Origin: Malikia sp.
GTDB taxonomy: Bacteria; Pseudomonadota; Gammaproteobacteria; Burkholderiales; Burkholderiaceae_C
Direction: 5' to 3'
Assembly (NCBI RefSeq): GCF_028687635.1
Contig: NZ_JAQTZS010000006.1
Coordinates: 1-64,000 of the forward strand
DNA: 64,000 bases
In this document: piece by piece, positions 16,111-24,829 of the stretch
Layout of the letters: every line of letters begins with the position of its first letter
Position numbering within the stretch: the stretch's first letter is position 1
Program-made: the position numbers and the translations under genes
Notes under the pieces: generated by a model
Seen by the model: only the letters and a program-made list of their open reading frames with translations
What the model was told of the DNA's origin: nothing
Database searches by the model: none

Positions 16111-17577
16111 ATGAGTGACAATGGATTCAAACTCCGGCCTGCTCTCGTAGCCATCGGCCTGGCGCTCATCATCTGGTTCATCATCCCGGTGCCGGCGGGT
16201 GTCAAACCGGCGGCCTGGCATCTGCTCGCACTGTTCGTGGGGACCATCGCGGCCATCATCGGCAAGGTGATGCCGATCGGTGCCCTGGCCATGATCAGCA
16301 TCGCGCTGGTCGCCCTGCTCGGGGTCACCAGCGACAAGCCGGGCACCGCGATTGCCGATGCCCTGAGCGGCTTCGCCAATCCGCTGATCTGGCTGATCGG
16401 CCTCTCGATCATGATCTCGCGCGGGCTGATCAAGACCGGCCTGGGCGCGCGCATCGGCTACTGGTTCATTGCGCTGTTCGGCCGCAGGACGATCGGCATC
16501 GGCTACGCGCTGAGCCTGTCGGAACTGGTGCTGGCGCCGGTCACGCCGAGCAACACGGCGCGCGGCGGGGGCATCATGCACCCGATCATGAAGTCGATCG
16601 CGCTCAGCTTCGGCTCCTCCCCGGAGCAGAAGACCGAGGGCAGGATGGGCCGTTACCTGGCGCTGGTCAACTACCACGCCAACCCGATCACTTCCGCCAT
16701 GTTCATCACGGCAACGGCACCCAACCCGCTGGTCGTCAAGCTGGTCGCCGAAGCCACTGGCGCGCAGATCAGCCTGTCTTGGGGCACCTGGGCCATCGCC
16801 ATGCTGCTGCCCGGACTGGTCGCCATCCTGTTGATGCCGCTGGTGCTGGCCAGGCTCTACCCGCCCGAAATCACCGATACCCATGCCGCGCACGACTTCG
16901 CCACCGGCAAGCTGGCCGAGCTGGGGCCGGTCAAGCGGAGCGAAAAAATCCTGCTTGGCGTTTTCGGCTGGCTGCTGTTTCTCTGGGCGGGCGTGCCGGA
17001 GTTCGTGTTCGGCAAGGCCTTTGCCGTTGATCCGACGGCGGCTGCCGTGAGCGGCCTGGCGCTGTTGCTGGTGTCCGGCGTGCTGTCCTGGGATGAGGTA
17101 CTGGCCGAGAAGGGCGCCTGGGACACGATCACCTGGTTCGCCGCCCTGGTCATGATGGCCACCTTCCTGAACAAGCTGGGCATCGTGGCCTGGCTTTCAA
17201 CCAGCCTGGAAGGCGGCATCCGGCAACTCGGCATCGGCTGGATCTGGTCCAGCCTGTTGCTGCTGCTGGCCTATATGTATGCCCACTATATGTTCGCCAG
17301 CACCACGGCGCATATCACCGCCATGTTTGGCGCCTTCTACGCCGCCGGCATCGCCCTGGGCGCGCCGCCGATGGTTTTTGCCCTGATCATGGCGGCGGCA
17401 TCGAGCATCATGATGACCCTGACGCACTATGCCACCGGCACCTCGCCGATCATCTTCAACTCAGGCTACACGACCCTGGGCCAATGGTGGTGGGCGGGTC
17501 TGGTCATGAGCGTGGTCAACCTCGCCGTCTGGGTCGTGGTCGGTGGGCTGTGGTGGTCGTTTCTCGGCTACTGGTAG
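16111..17577 (+). CDS. DASS-family anion permease (dicarboxylate/tricarboxylate type)
   Basis: 488-residue inner-membrane carrier of the divalent anion:Na+ symporter or plant 2-oxoglutarate/malate translocator (SodiT1/YflS, CitT) branch. About 12 membrane segments. Family markers are the SNT substrate motif in ELVLAPVTPSNTARGGGIMHP at about 140-160 and its second-half counterpart LTHYATGTSPIIFNSGY at about 435-455. Ligand within the di/tricarboxylates cannot be told. Start 16111 gives the expected short hydrophilic N-terminus (MSDNGFKLRP). Monocistronic with a terminator 95 bp downstream. Confidence 0.9.
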   Translation: MSDNGFKLRPALVAIGLALIIWFIIPVPAGVKPAAWHLLALFVGTIAAIIGKVMPIGALAMISIALVALLGVTSDKPGTAIADALSGFANPLIWLIGLSIMISRGLIKTGLGARIGYWFIALFGRRTIGIGYALSLSELVLAPVTPSNTARGGGIMHPIMKSIALSFGSSPEQKTEGRMGRYLALVNYHANPITSAMFITATAPNPLVVKLVAEATGAQISLSWGTWAIAMLLPGLVAILLMPLVLARLYPPEITDTHAAHDFATGKLAELGPVKRSEKILLGVFGWLLFLWAGVPEFVFGKAFAVDPTAAAVSGLALLLVSGVLSWDEVLAEKGAWDTITWFAALVMMATFLNKLGIVAWLSTSLEGGIRQLGIGWIWSSLLLLLAYMYAHYMFASTTAHITAMFGAFYAAGIALGAPPMVFALIMAAASSIMMTLTHYATGTSPIIFNSGYTTLGQWWWAGLVMSVVNLAVWVVVGGLWWSFLGYW

Positions 17578-18162
17578 GGGCTTGTGCCCCGGTCTGTTCC
17601 CCCGTGACGGGTTGGCTGCCAGTGCAGCTCCCTGGGCCTTCCTGCAAGGTAAGCGCCTTGATTCACCAATGAAAAAGCCTGTCAGGTGATTATCCTTGAC
17701 AGGCTTTGTCTGATCGGTTGGTGCGAAGGTCGGCTTCGGTTTCTCGCATTTCGGGGTGGAAACCGGGATCGCCAGCTCGACCAGCTCAGTCTTGAGCCGG
17801 TTGCCTGAACCCTTGGCGTTTCACCATCCCCTTGCGGCGATGCGTCCAACTTTGCACGGATCAGCTTTGAGCCATTCCAGCAGCTCGACCATTGCGCCGC
17901 AAGGGTTCCACTGCCTCCGTTTCAAACGGAAGCCTTCCAATCTCCTCGAACTTGACCTGGTACTCGCCAGTCGCGCAGGATCAGCGCCGCCATGCCAGGA
18001 ACAGCAGCGTCAGCCCATCGCCGCTACAGTTCACGCCATGTTGGAACGGGACCGAAGTGCAGGCGCTCGACCAGCGGGCCAGCCTGCTCACATACCCCAT
18101 GGGGTTAGTCGCCATCATCGACCATCGCGCCGGGCTACAGCCCCGGGGGTAAATGCGATTGC
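17578..18162. other. Gene-poor stretch between the permease and the integrase remnant
   Basis: 585 bp. It contains the bidirectional terminator at 17672-17708 and an att-like TGGTGC at 17719. The rest has only short ORFs without recognisable domains or ribosome binding sites; it seems to be decayed mobile-element DNA. Confidence 0.5.
17672..17708. terminator. Bidirectional terminator, permease / integration site
   Basis: AAAGCCTGTCAGG (17674-17686) pairs with CCTTGACAGGCTTT (17694-17707); A run before and T run after allow use from both strands. The context CACCAATGAAAAAG upstream and TGGTGC 12 bp downstream is the same as around the terminator at 19301-19334. Confidence 0.8.
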
Positions 18163-19150
18163 CCTGGCCAGGGCAGCACTTACCCCAGCCTCGCTCAATG
18201 GGCGCTTGGCGTTGCGCAGGCCAGGGAATACCCACTCCCCGCCGCCTGTCAGCGGGTGCAGCTCGCGCAGCAGGGCCACGGCTTGACGGGGTAGGGGGAC
18301 AACGTGGGGCTGTCCGTTGACCTTCCCGGCCTTGGTGCGCTTCATGTCCTCGCTGGGGATGCTCCACAGTGCCCGCTCTAGGTCTAGGTCCGTCCATCGC
18401 ATCGTGCGCAGGTTGCCGGGCCGCTGAAACAGCATCGGCGCCAGCGCCAGCGCCGCGCGGACAATCGCGCCGCCCCTGTAGGCATCACTGGCGCGCAGCA
18501 GCTCCCCCAGCTCTACCGGATCGGTGATGGCGGGCAGGTTCTTCTTCGTGTGCGGCTTCATCGCCTTGGTCAGCCCTTGCGTGATGATCCGATCCGCGCG
18601 CGCCGTCGCCAGCGCATAGGCCCATACGCCGCCCGCTGTCATGAGCACGCGGTGTGCCACTTCCAGTGATCCCCGGTCCTCTACCTTTTTCACCACTGCC
18701 AGCAGCTCGACGGGTTCAATGCCGCTGATCTTGCGCGGCCCCAGCCAGGGCATCAGATCCTTCTCGACGTTGCGCCGCTCGCGTTCGTAGTGGGTCGCGC
18801 TCCATCCTGGGCGCTTGCGTTCCAGCCACTCGCGCGCCGTCTCCCCGAAGGTGTCGCCGCTGCCTATGCTGGCCTTCAGCTTCTCAACCTGCCGGGCCTG
18901 TACCGGGTCTACGCCGTCCGTCTTCTTGGCCTTGGCCTCGTCGCGCGCCTGCCGTGCCGCCTTGAGGGTGATGGCTGGATAGCGCTCCCAGCGCAAGCCG
19001 GCCCTCCTTGCCGTCCTTGCGGTACTTCCAGAACCAGCGCCGTGATCCGTTGGGGGAGACTTCCAGGTACAGCCCGCCCGAATCAGCCAGCCGGGCACGG
19101 GCTTTGTCTGGTGGGCAGGTGGCGTTTTTGCAGTGGGCTTCGGTCAGCAT
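18163..19150 (-). pseudogene. P4-type tyrosine integrase, frameshifted and truncated
   Basis: Starts MLTEAHCKNATCPPDKARA, typical of P4/IntS-like integrases (N-terminal arm-binding domain LADSGGLYLEVSPNGSRRW). The frame is lost by one extra base near 18984-18988: GRLALG should continue as RYPAITLKAARQARDEAK, which is in the next frame. Core-binding and part of the catalytic domain follow, up to LSEAGVSAALARA at about 18165; there the sequence changes and the catalytic H-x-x-R, H and Tyr are gone. Upstream, at 19167-19235, several GGGGGAAC words in both orientations may be its arm or operator sites. Non-functional. Confidence 0.85.
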
Positions 19151-19300
19151 GGGGAAGGGTAGGGGGGGGTTTGCGCCTGTTCCCCCGCTCTTGGGGGAAC
19201 ATCGGCTTTCGTTCCCCCGGATGTTCCCCCGCTTGCTCGTGGCTGTCAATGTGGGTCTTTGTGCGTCCCTGGGGGATGCTCTCCCCTGCGCACCAATGAA

Positions 19301-19334
19301 AAAGGCCCCCAAGTGGTGATCCTTGGGGGCCTTT
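19301..19334. terminator. Terminator beside the left att site
   Basis: AAAGGCCCCCAAG pairs perfectly with CTTGGGGGCCTTT (loop TGGTGATC). Adjacent A and T runs on both sides. Read on the minus strand it follows the tRNA-Thr 3' end copy, so it is probably the former tRNA-Thr terminator. Confidence 0.85.
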
Positions 19335-19345
19335 GTTTATTCGCG

Positions 19346-19393
19346 TGGTGCCGGAGAAAGGAATCGAACCCTCGACCTTCTCATTACGAATGA
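19346..19393. repeat. att site, left copy (48-bp direct repeat of tRNA-Thr 3' half)
   Basis: 48 bp identical to 26429-26476, the 3' half of tRNA-Thr from CCA to the anticodon loop (tggtgccggagaaaggaatc ... cattacgaatga). The match stops at the next base. It marks the left end of the integrated element. Confidence 0.92.
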
Positions 19394-19511
19394 TGGGATA
19401 GTGGTATTTGTGCCTGTTGATGTATGTTGGTAGAATCAATGTAAATCAACGACATAGGGAAACTTTTTAGGCTTTCAGTGTTGATGAGGATTCGCCTGTT
19501 TTTGTCGAATC

Positions 19512-19552
19512 TGCCTACAGATTGCCTACAAGTTGCCTACAGCCTGCCTACA
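19512..19552 (+). repeat. Integrase arm-type sites, left end (4 x TGCCTACA)
   Basis: TGCCTACA starts at 19512, 19523, 19534 and 19545, an exact 11-bp period, i.e. one face of the helix. Two copies with the same period recur at the right end (26352, 26363). Position between att and int, phasing and presence at both ends fit arm-binding sites of the tyrosine integrase. Confidence 0.75.
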
Positions 19553-19568
19553 GGCCAAGGAAGCCCAA

Positions 19569-20888
19569 ATGACCCAAACCCCAAGCCGTATACGCCTGAC
19601 CGCTGGCCGCGTGGAGTCCTTCGCCTGCCCGGCTGGGAAGTCTCAAGCCTTCCTATGGGACACCGAAGCGCCGTCGTTGATGCTGCGGGCAACCCCGACA
19701 GGCCGCAAGACCTACGCCTTCGAGGGCAGGCTGAACGGGGCCACCGTCCGAATCAATATCGGCACCGCTGCTGATTGGAGTCTGAGCGATGCCCGCAAGC
19801 GCGCCGCCGAACTCAAGCAACTGGTGGACAGCGGGCAAGACCCCCGCGAGCTTGAGCGCGAAGCCCTGGCCGCCAAGGAAGCGAAGCGCCAGCAAGACCA
19901 AGCCCAGGCCGTGACTGTGGGCGACCTGTGGCCGACCTATTTGATTGAAGGCCGCCCCAAGCGCAAGGACGCATTCAAGCCGCGCTATCTGGCCGACCTT
20001 CAGAACATGGCCGCCCCAGGTGGCGAGCCAAAGAAGCGAGGGCAGGGGCTGACCCGACCGGGGCCGTTGTTCCCGCTGCTGGCGCTGCCCCTGGCGCAAG
20101 TGAACGAGGACACGCTGAAGGCATGGCATGACCGCGAAGCCCTGGCCGGCAAGCATCAAGCCGCCCGCGCCCTGATGATGTTTCGGGGCTTCCTGCGCTG
20201 GTGTTCTGCCCGGCCCGAGTATCGAGGCATGACCGACAGGGACGCGGGCAAGGCCGCCGCCATTGTGGAGAACCTGCCCAGCAACACGCGCCGCACAGAT
20301 GCCCTAGAGGCCGCCCAGGTGCCCGGCTGGTGGACTAGCGTAGAGCAACAGAGCAACCGCACCGCAAGCGCTTATCTGCGGGCCTTGCTGCTGACAGGTG
20401 CCCGACGTGAAGAACTGGCCGCCCTGACCTGGGAGAACGTGGATTTCCAATGGCGCAAGCTGACGATTGCCGACAAGGTGGACGCAACCCGAACCATGCC
20501 CCTGACCCCGTACCTTGCGCACCTGCTGGCAAGTCTGCCCAGAGTCGGGCCGTATGTGTTCGCCAGCGCCAGCAAGTCGGGCCGCATTACTGACGCCCGC
20601 GCCAGCCATGCCAAGGCCCTGCAAAGCGCCGGAATCGACCACCTGACATTCCACGGCCTGCGCCGTTCCTTTTCGCTGCTGGGGGAGTCTGCCGGAGCGC
20701 CTGCCGGGGCGATTGCGCAAGTGATGGGGCACAAGCCCAGCGCGACCGCTGAAGGCTACAGGCCGCGAAGTGTTGACGCCCTGCGCCCGTTCCTTGAGCA
20801 GATAGAAGCGCACATTCTGAGCCTTGCCGGGGTGCAGTTCGACCGAAAGACCGAGCCGGGCAAGTTGGCGCTGGTGAAGGCCGCCTGA
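19569..20888 (+). CDS. int: Tyrosine integrase of the tRNA-Thr element
   Basis: 439 residues. An N-terminal DUF4102-like arm domain (residues 1-110), SAM-like core-binding domain at about 120-230, and a catalytic domain with Arg in LTGARREELAAL, Lys-region TIADKVDATR, H-L-R-R in FHGLRRSFS, H in VMGHKPSATA and nucleophile Tyr in EGYRPRSV. All catalytic residues are present. AAGGAAG lies 6 nt before ATG 19569, which decides the start over an upstream one. Should catalyse integration at and excision from the 3' end of tRNA-Thr. Confidence 0.95.
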   Translation: MTQTPSRIRLTAGRVESFACPAGKSQAFLWDTEAPSLMLRATPTGRKTYAFEGRLNGATVRINIGTAADWSLSDARKRAAELKQLVDSGQDPRELEREALAAKEAKRQQDQAQAVTVGDLWPTYLIEGRPKRKDAFKPRYLADLQNMAAPGGEPKKRGQGLTRPGPLFPLLALPLAQVNEDTLKAWHDREALAGKHQAARALMMFRGFLRWCSARPEYRGMTDRDAGKAAAIVENLPSNTRRTDALEAAQVPGWWTSVEQQSNRTASAYLRALLLTGARREELAALTWENVDFQWRKLTIADKVDATRTMPLTPYLAHLLASLPRVGPYVFASASKSGRITDARASHAKALQSAGIDHLTFHGLRRSFSLLGESAGAPAGAIAQVMGHKPSATAEGYRPRSVDALRPFLEQIEAHILSLAGVQFDRKTEPGKLALVKAA

Positions 20889-20986
20889 CTGAGTTTTGCC
20901 CAGGCTAGGCCCGCGAACCGAAAAGCGGGACACCTTCACCCGCCCGCCTGGGCACCTAATTGAAGGGCACCGAGAAGGGGTGCAAG

Positions 20987-21877
20987 ATGAAAGAAGTACA
21001 AGCCCGCGTTTATCTGCCGCAGGTTTCGCCAGAGGTCGCCGAGCTAGTGGAAACAGGGCATCTGAAGCCCTGCATATTCGACTTGGCAGATGGTCTTTAC
21101 ACAAAGGAGGTCGCCGACAAGGCGAAAACCTTGCAGCGTTTCGAGCTTGTCGCGTGGCCGCAAGAAATCCCCCCCGGATTGCTGGCGCTGCCGTCTGATT
21201 CAGAGGTGATTTTTAGGCAGGGTCAAGTCGATAGGGTGGCGACTGTCTGGCTTGTGCTGGATTGCTTTAAAAGCAAGATGGAGAGGCAGGATAAAGGATT
21301 CTTTGAGCTTTCAGAAGCGGCTGAAATCCTGTCTGAATCATGCGCTGGTTCTAACGGTCGAGCTATACCGCCTGAAGGCTTCTCAAAGGATATGAGGGAG
21401 GCTTTTTTCAGTGGAGAGCTTCAATTTTTCAATGAACGCCTGACGAAAATAAACCCACAAGATGAGGATGAGGATTGCATATTTGGAGGGTATGGCGAGA
21501 CAACAACGGCCAAGGCCATAAACGCATGGCTGGAAAGCATGGGAAGCCCGCATAGGTTCCCTGAGCCAGTAGAGACGCCAGCCCCGCCCGTAGCGGCTGT
21601 GGCCGTGTCCCAGGCCAGCCCAGAGCCGGTACAGGCTGCGCCAGCAAAAAGGGTATTGGCAAGCCAACTACAAGATGCCGCCATTCTGAGCGCCATTCGT
21701 GAGGCGGGTTATGACCCGCAGGCACTGCCGAAAAATCCACCTGGGAAGCCGGGCATCAAGGCCGCTATCAGAAATGCCCTTGTCGGTAGGGCTGGAACAC
21801 CGTTTCCAGAGTTAGGGCGGCAGTTCGTCAAGTCATGGGACAGGCTGCGAGATCGTGGCGAAATAGCCAACGCTTGA
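20987..21877 (+). CDS. Unknown protein of the integrative element
   Basis: 296 residues, no signal peptide or membrane segment. Residues 1-190 are a soluble alpha/beta-looking region with no motif I recognise (RVYLPQVSPEVAELVETGHL, KPCIFDLADGLYTKEVADKA). An Ala/Pro linker at about 200-225 leads to a small C-terminal helical domain (LQDAAILSAIREAGYDPQAL ... KSWDRLRDRGEIANA). Start 20987 has AGAAGGGG upstream. The stretch 21200-21560 is clearly AT-richer than the element's other genes. In related elements this slot often holds regulators or cargo; nothing more can be said. Confidence 0.7.
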   Translation: MKEVQARVYLPQVSPEVAELVETGHLKPCIFDLADGLYTKEVADKAKTLQRFELVAWPQEIPPGLLALPSDSEVIFRQGQVDRVATVWLVLDCFKSKMERQDKGFFELSEAAEILSESCAGSNGRAIPPEGFSKDMREAFFSGELQFFNERLTKINPQDEDEDCIFGGYGETTTAKAINAWLESMGSPHRFPEPVETPAPPVAAVAVSQASPEPVQAAPAKRVLASQLQDAAILSAIREAGYDPQALPKNPPGKPGIKAAIRNALVGRAGTPFPELGRQFVKSWDRLRDRGEIANA

Positions 21878-21888
21878 TTGCCCGCCCT

Positions 21889-21939
21889 GGGTATACCCAT
21901 AATTGGGGGATACGGGGACACTTGCGGGGGAGGATACCC
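21889..21939 (+). promoter_or_regulatory. Palindromic candidate operator before the AlpA-like gene
   Basis: GGGTATACCC at 21889-21898 is a perfect 10-bp palindrome; GGATACCC recurs at 21932 and GGGGATACGG lies between. The cluster stands between the unknown gene and the regulator/replication operon and would suit a repressor or activator. Binding partner unknown. Confidence 0.35.
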
Positions 21940-21985
21940 ACCGGAAAATCATCTGGCCATGATCAACAAACCAAATGGTTTAAAC

Positions 21986-22195
21986 ATGGCGCAGAGAACT
22001 ATTCAACTTACCCCGCTGGCGCAAGAAGCCCGCGCAACACTCCCCACCGCTGAGGCTGCCGGACACCTGCACCGCGCGCAGCAAACCTTGCGACTGTGGG
22101 CCATGCGCGAAGACGGCCCTATCCGCCCCATTCGCGTCAATGGCCGCCTTGCGTGGCCTGTTGCCGACCTCAAGCGCGTGCTGGGGGTGGCATGA
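21986..22195 (+). CDS. AlpA/excisionase-like small DNA-binding protein
   Basis: 69 residues. LPTAEAAGHLHRAQQTLRLWA followed by PIRPIRVNGRLAWPVADLKRVL is the winged MerR-like helix-turn-helix of phage AlpA/excisionase proteins (TAEAA-L---TLR-W, then the wing RVNGRLAWP). Such proteins regulate the element's genes and may act as excision factors for the integrase. Start uncertain: ATG 21986 or 21959 (nine more residues); neither has a clear ribosome binding site. It overlaps the next gene by 4 bp (ATGA). Confidence 0.75.
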   Translation: MAQRTIQLTPLAQEARATLPTAEAAGHLHRAQQTLRLWAMREDGPIRPIRVNGRLAWPVADLKRVLGVA

Positions 22196-22758
22196 GCAAC
22201 GCAGCCGCCATGAGCGCCAGCCCATGCCATAATCGCCGCAAGCCGAAAGGCGCGGTGCGTAGAAACACCTTTGGTAAAGCGGTTGCAGCCCCCACCGACA
22301 AGCGGGGTTTTGTCATGTCCGAATTGGTCCGGCCCGCGCTTGCGCGTGCTGGCATGGTTTATGGGCATGGTGGGGGCTATCCGCAAGGACGCCCGCACGG
22401 CTTTACCCGTGTTTCTAACCACCATGCCCACCCGCTGCGCGTAGAAACGCCGCCGGTGGATTCCGAGTCTCGTAAAGGAGTCCCGACCATGACCCAGGCA
22501 ATCCCCCTGGTGCGCGCTGTCGCGCCTATCACTGCCAGCCGCCGCGCTGCGCTTCACCCGTCCGCCCCGGATACCACCGACCCCCAGCGCATTGCGCTGT
22601 ATGCCGCTGCCGAGGACGCCCTGATCCTGGCGCTGTCCATGCTGCGCGATCCCACCGGCACCGCTGCCGACCTGCAACGCGCGACCGGCCGCGTGATCCG
22701 CGCCGCAACGCTGCTCAAGCGCGCTTGCGCTGCCCAAGCCCAAGGAGGTGCGGCATGA
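22192..22758 (+). CDS. Unknown element protein; internal start at 22489 possible
   Basis: The long form (188 residues) begins in an ATGA overlap with the AlpA-like gene, the same coupling as at the next three junctions. A second ATG at 22489 has a strong AAAGGAG and would give an 89-residue protein (MTQAIPLVRAVAPITASRR...), mostly helical. The upstream part (about 99 residues: KRGFVMSELVRPALARAGMV, HGGGYPQGRPHGF) recalls the short leader proteins seen in P4-like satellites but I cannot assign it. GTAGAAAC occurs at 22259 and 22441. Either or both products may be made. Confidence 0.55.
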   Translation: MSNAAAMSASPCHNRRKPKGAVRRNTFGKAVAAPTDKRGFVMSELVRPALARAGMVYGHGGGYPQGRPHGFTRVSNHHAHPLRVETPPVDSESRKGVPTMTQAIPLVRAVAPITASRRAALHPSAPDTTDPQRIALYAAAEDALILALSMLRDPTGTAADLQRATGRVIRAATLLKRACAAQAQGGAA

Positions 22759-23219
22759 GCTTCGACCGCAACCTGCTGCCCGACGCGGCCAGCTACTACG
22801 AAGCCCAAGGCATGCGCCTGCGCGGTCCTCGATCCGCCAAATGGAAGACGACCGCCTGCACCTTCCACGGCGGCAGCGATTCCATGCGCGTCAACGTCTA
22901 CAGCGGCGCATTCTGCTGCATGAACTGCGGTGCGCGCGGCGGTGACGTACTGGCCTACGAAATGGCGCTGAACGGCTCGGAGTTCGTCGAGGCTGCGCGC
23001 CGCCTGGGGGCCTGGGTCGAGGACGGCAAGCCCCAGCCGCAGCACAAGCCCGCGCCGCTGTCGCCGCGCGCCGCGCTGGAAGTGCTGGGTTTTGAATGCA
23101 ATTTGGCCGCTATCGCTGCGGGCAATCTCGCGCACGGGGTTGCGCTGACCGACGAAGACCGGGCGCGGCTGATGACCTGCGCCGGCCGTATCAACCGAAT
23201 CACGGGGTACTACGCATGA
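22755..23219 (+). CDS. CHC2-type zinc-finger (primase N-terminal) protein
   Basis: 154 residues. Zinc ribbon of the DnaG/CHC2 type: CTFHGGSDS at about 36-44 (C-x2-H) and CCMNCGARGGDVLAYEMAL at about 57-75 (C-x2-C followed by GGD--), which binds DNA in primases. There is no TOPRIM domain, so it cannot be a primase on its own and probably acts with the DUF3987 ATPase encoded directly after it. Overlaps both neighbours by 4 bp (ATGA), indicating translational coupling. Confidence 0.85.
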   Translation: MSFDRNLLPDAASYYEAQGMRLRGPRSAKWKTTACTFHGGSDSMRVNVYSGAFCCMNCGARGGDVLAYEMALNGSEFVEAARRLGAWVEDGKPQPQHKPAPLSPRAALEVLGFECNLAAIAAGNLAHGVALTDEDRARLMTCAGRINRITGYYA

Positions 23220-24829
23220 CATCGACCGACTGGAATCAATACGAGACGATGGCGGCGCAATTGGATGCCGAGGTATTCCCCGCCCTGCCCGATGCGCCTG
23301 AAGGGCTGGAAAGCGCCTTGCCGGGTATGTCTGGCACATGGCCTGAGCCGGTCCCCTTGCCCGATGGGTTGCCACCCGTGGCACCGTTTGACGCTGAATT
23401 GTTGCCCGAGGCGCTGCGCGGCTGGGTGGCAGACATTGCCCACCGCATGCAATGCCCCCCTGACTTCACTGCCGTGGGGGTGTTGGTGGCGATTTCCAGC
23501 CTGATCGGTGCGCGCGCCGTGGTCAAGCCCAAGGAGCGCGACGATTGGACAGTGACTCCGAATCTGTGGGGCCTTGTCGTGGGTCGCCCTGGCGTTATGA
23601 AAAGCCCGGCATTGTCACAAACGATGGCACCCCTTGACCGCCTGGAAGCCACCGAGCGTGAGGTATGGAAGATGGCGCATGAGGCGTGGGAACTGGATTG
23701 CAAAGTGGCAGAGCTGGCCGCGAAGGCGAACGAGAAGACAGCCGCGAGGGTGGCGGCAAAAGACCCGGCCCAGGCGCGAGCGCTGTTGCAGCCAGCGGAC
23801 GCACCCACCGAGCCCAAGGCAAGGCGCTATGTGGTCAACGATGCCACCGTGGAAAAGCTGGCCGACATGCTGACCGTCAACCCCTGGGGGCTGCTGGTGT
23901 ACCGCGACGAGCTGCACGGCCTGCTATGCAGCATGGACAAGCAAGGGCAAGAGGGCGCGCGCGGCTTCTATCTGACGGGCTACGACGGCAACCAGGGCTA
24001 TGCCGTGGACCGGATCGGGCGGGGTGAATCCTATGTGTCCCGTGTGTGTCTGGCGATGCTGGGCGGTATCCAGCCTGGCAAGGTGCAAAGCTACGTCAGG
24101 GAAGCAGTGGCAGGCGGCGCCAGCGATGACGGCCTATTGCAACGGTTCGGGCTGGCCGTTTGGCCCGACATTGCGCGCGAGTTCCACAAGGTTGACCAGT
24201 GGCCCGACACGCAAGCCAAACAGGCGGCTTGGGCGGTTTTCGAGCGACTGAAGCAACTGCAACCGGCCAGCGACACCCAGCCCCAGGCATGGCGCTTCAC
24301 GCCCGAGGCCCAGGCGCTTTACTGGGAGTGGGCCGAGCCCTTCGAGACTGAGATTCGCGGCGATGAACTCCACCCGGCGCTTGTCTCGCACTTGAGCAAG
24401 TACCGCAAGCTAGTGCCCGCGCTGGCGCTGGTGTTCGCCCTGGTGGACACGCCAGACAGCGACGGCGTGATTCATGACGCCGAGCTGCTGCGCGCACTGG
24501 CTTGGGCTGACTACCTGCGCACGCATGCCGAACGCTTGTATTCAGCGGCCGTGATCCCTGAGACGGCCGGCGCGCAAGCATTGCTGACGAAGATCAAGGC
24601 GGGCAAGCTGACCGATTCCGACGGCGTGCTGTTGGATGGCTTCACCCCCCGACAGGTTGCCGTCAAGCATTGGGCCGGGCTGGGCGCGGTGGAGCCAGTA
24701 CGCAAGGCCGCCGACTTGCTGGCTGATTACGGATGGCTAGAGCGTGAGGCCATGCCCAGTAGCGCGACAGGCGGCAGACCCAGTGAGCGCTATCTGATCC
24801 ACCCGCAACTGTTGAAACGGGGGCAATGA
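23216..24829 (+). CDS. DUF3987 family protein (element replication ATPase)
   Basis: 537 residues. The DUF3987 core begins at about residue 60 (LPEALRGWVADIAHRMQCPP) and has the Walker-A-like GRPGVMKSPALSQTM, followed by an acidic box LLVYRDELHGLL and the GGIQPGKVQSYV block. The C-terminal part resembles a winged helix (FTPRQVAVKHWAG ... PSERYLIHPQL). Members of this family sit with CHC2 proteins in phages, satellites and integrative elements and are thought to act in replication initiation. The start is set by the ATGA overlap; the frame is open further upstream without signals. Confidence 0.85.
   Translation: MTSTDWNQYETMAAQLDAEVFPALPDAPEGLESALPGMSGTWPEPVPLPDGLPPVAPFDAELLPEALRGWVADIAHRMQCPPDFTAVGVLVAISSLIGARAVVKPKERDDWTVTPNLWGLVVGRPGVMKSPALSQTMAPLDRLEATEREVWKMAHEAWELDCKVAELAAKANEKTAARVAAKDPAQARALLQPADAPTEPKARRYVVNDATVEKLADMLTVNPWGLLVYRDELHGLLCSMDKQGQEGARGFYLTGYDGNQGYAVDRIGRGESYVSRVCLAMLGGIQPGKVQSYVREAVAGGASDDGLLQRFGLAVWPDIAREFHKVDQWPDTQAKQAAWAVFERLKQLQPASDTQPQAWRFTPEAQALYWEWAEPFETEIRGDELHPALVSHLSKYRKLVPALALVFALVDTPDSDGVIHDAELLRALAWADYLRTHAERLYSAAVIPETAGAQALLTKIKAGKLTDSDGVLLDGFTPRQVAVKHWAGLGAVEPVRKAADLLADYGWLEREAMPSSATGGRPSERYLIHPQLLKRGQ

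Larger units (their letters stand above)
17719..19345. mobile_element. Remnant of an older element integrated at the tRNA-Thr site
   Basis: A 1,627-bp tract lying between a 6-bp att-like remnant (TGGTGC, 17719) and the full 48-bp att copy at 19346. Both are preceded at the same distance by a terminator with the same flanking word (CACCAATGAAAAAG at 17664 and 19291). Its only recognisable gene is the broken integrase. This is best explained as a decayed tandem neighbour of the intact element; that is inference. Confidence 0.5.

Noticed and set aside
17756-18286. ORFs opposite the integrase remnant
   Set aside because: No domain, no ribosome binding site, and they overlap the recognisable integrase fragment.
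19512-19552. Four evenly spaced repeats, a CRISPR-like appearance
   Set aside because: Repeat unit is 8 bp and spacers 3 bp; the same words recur at the other end of the element, so they are integrase arm sites.
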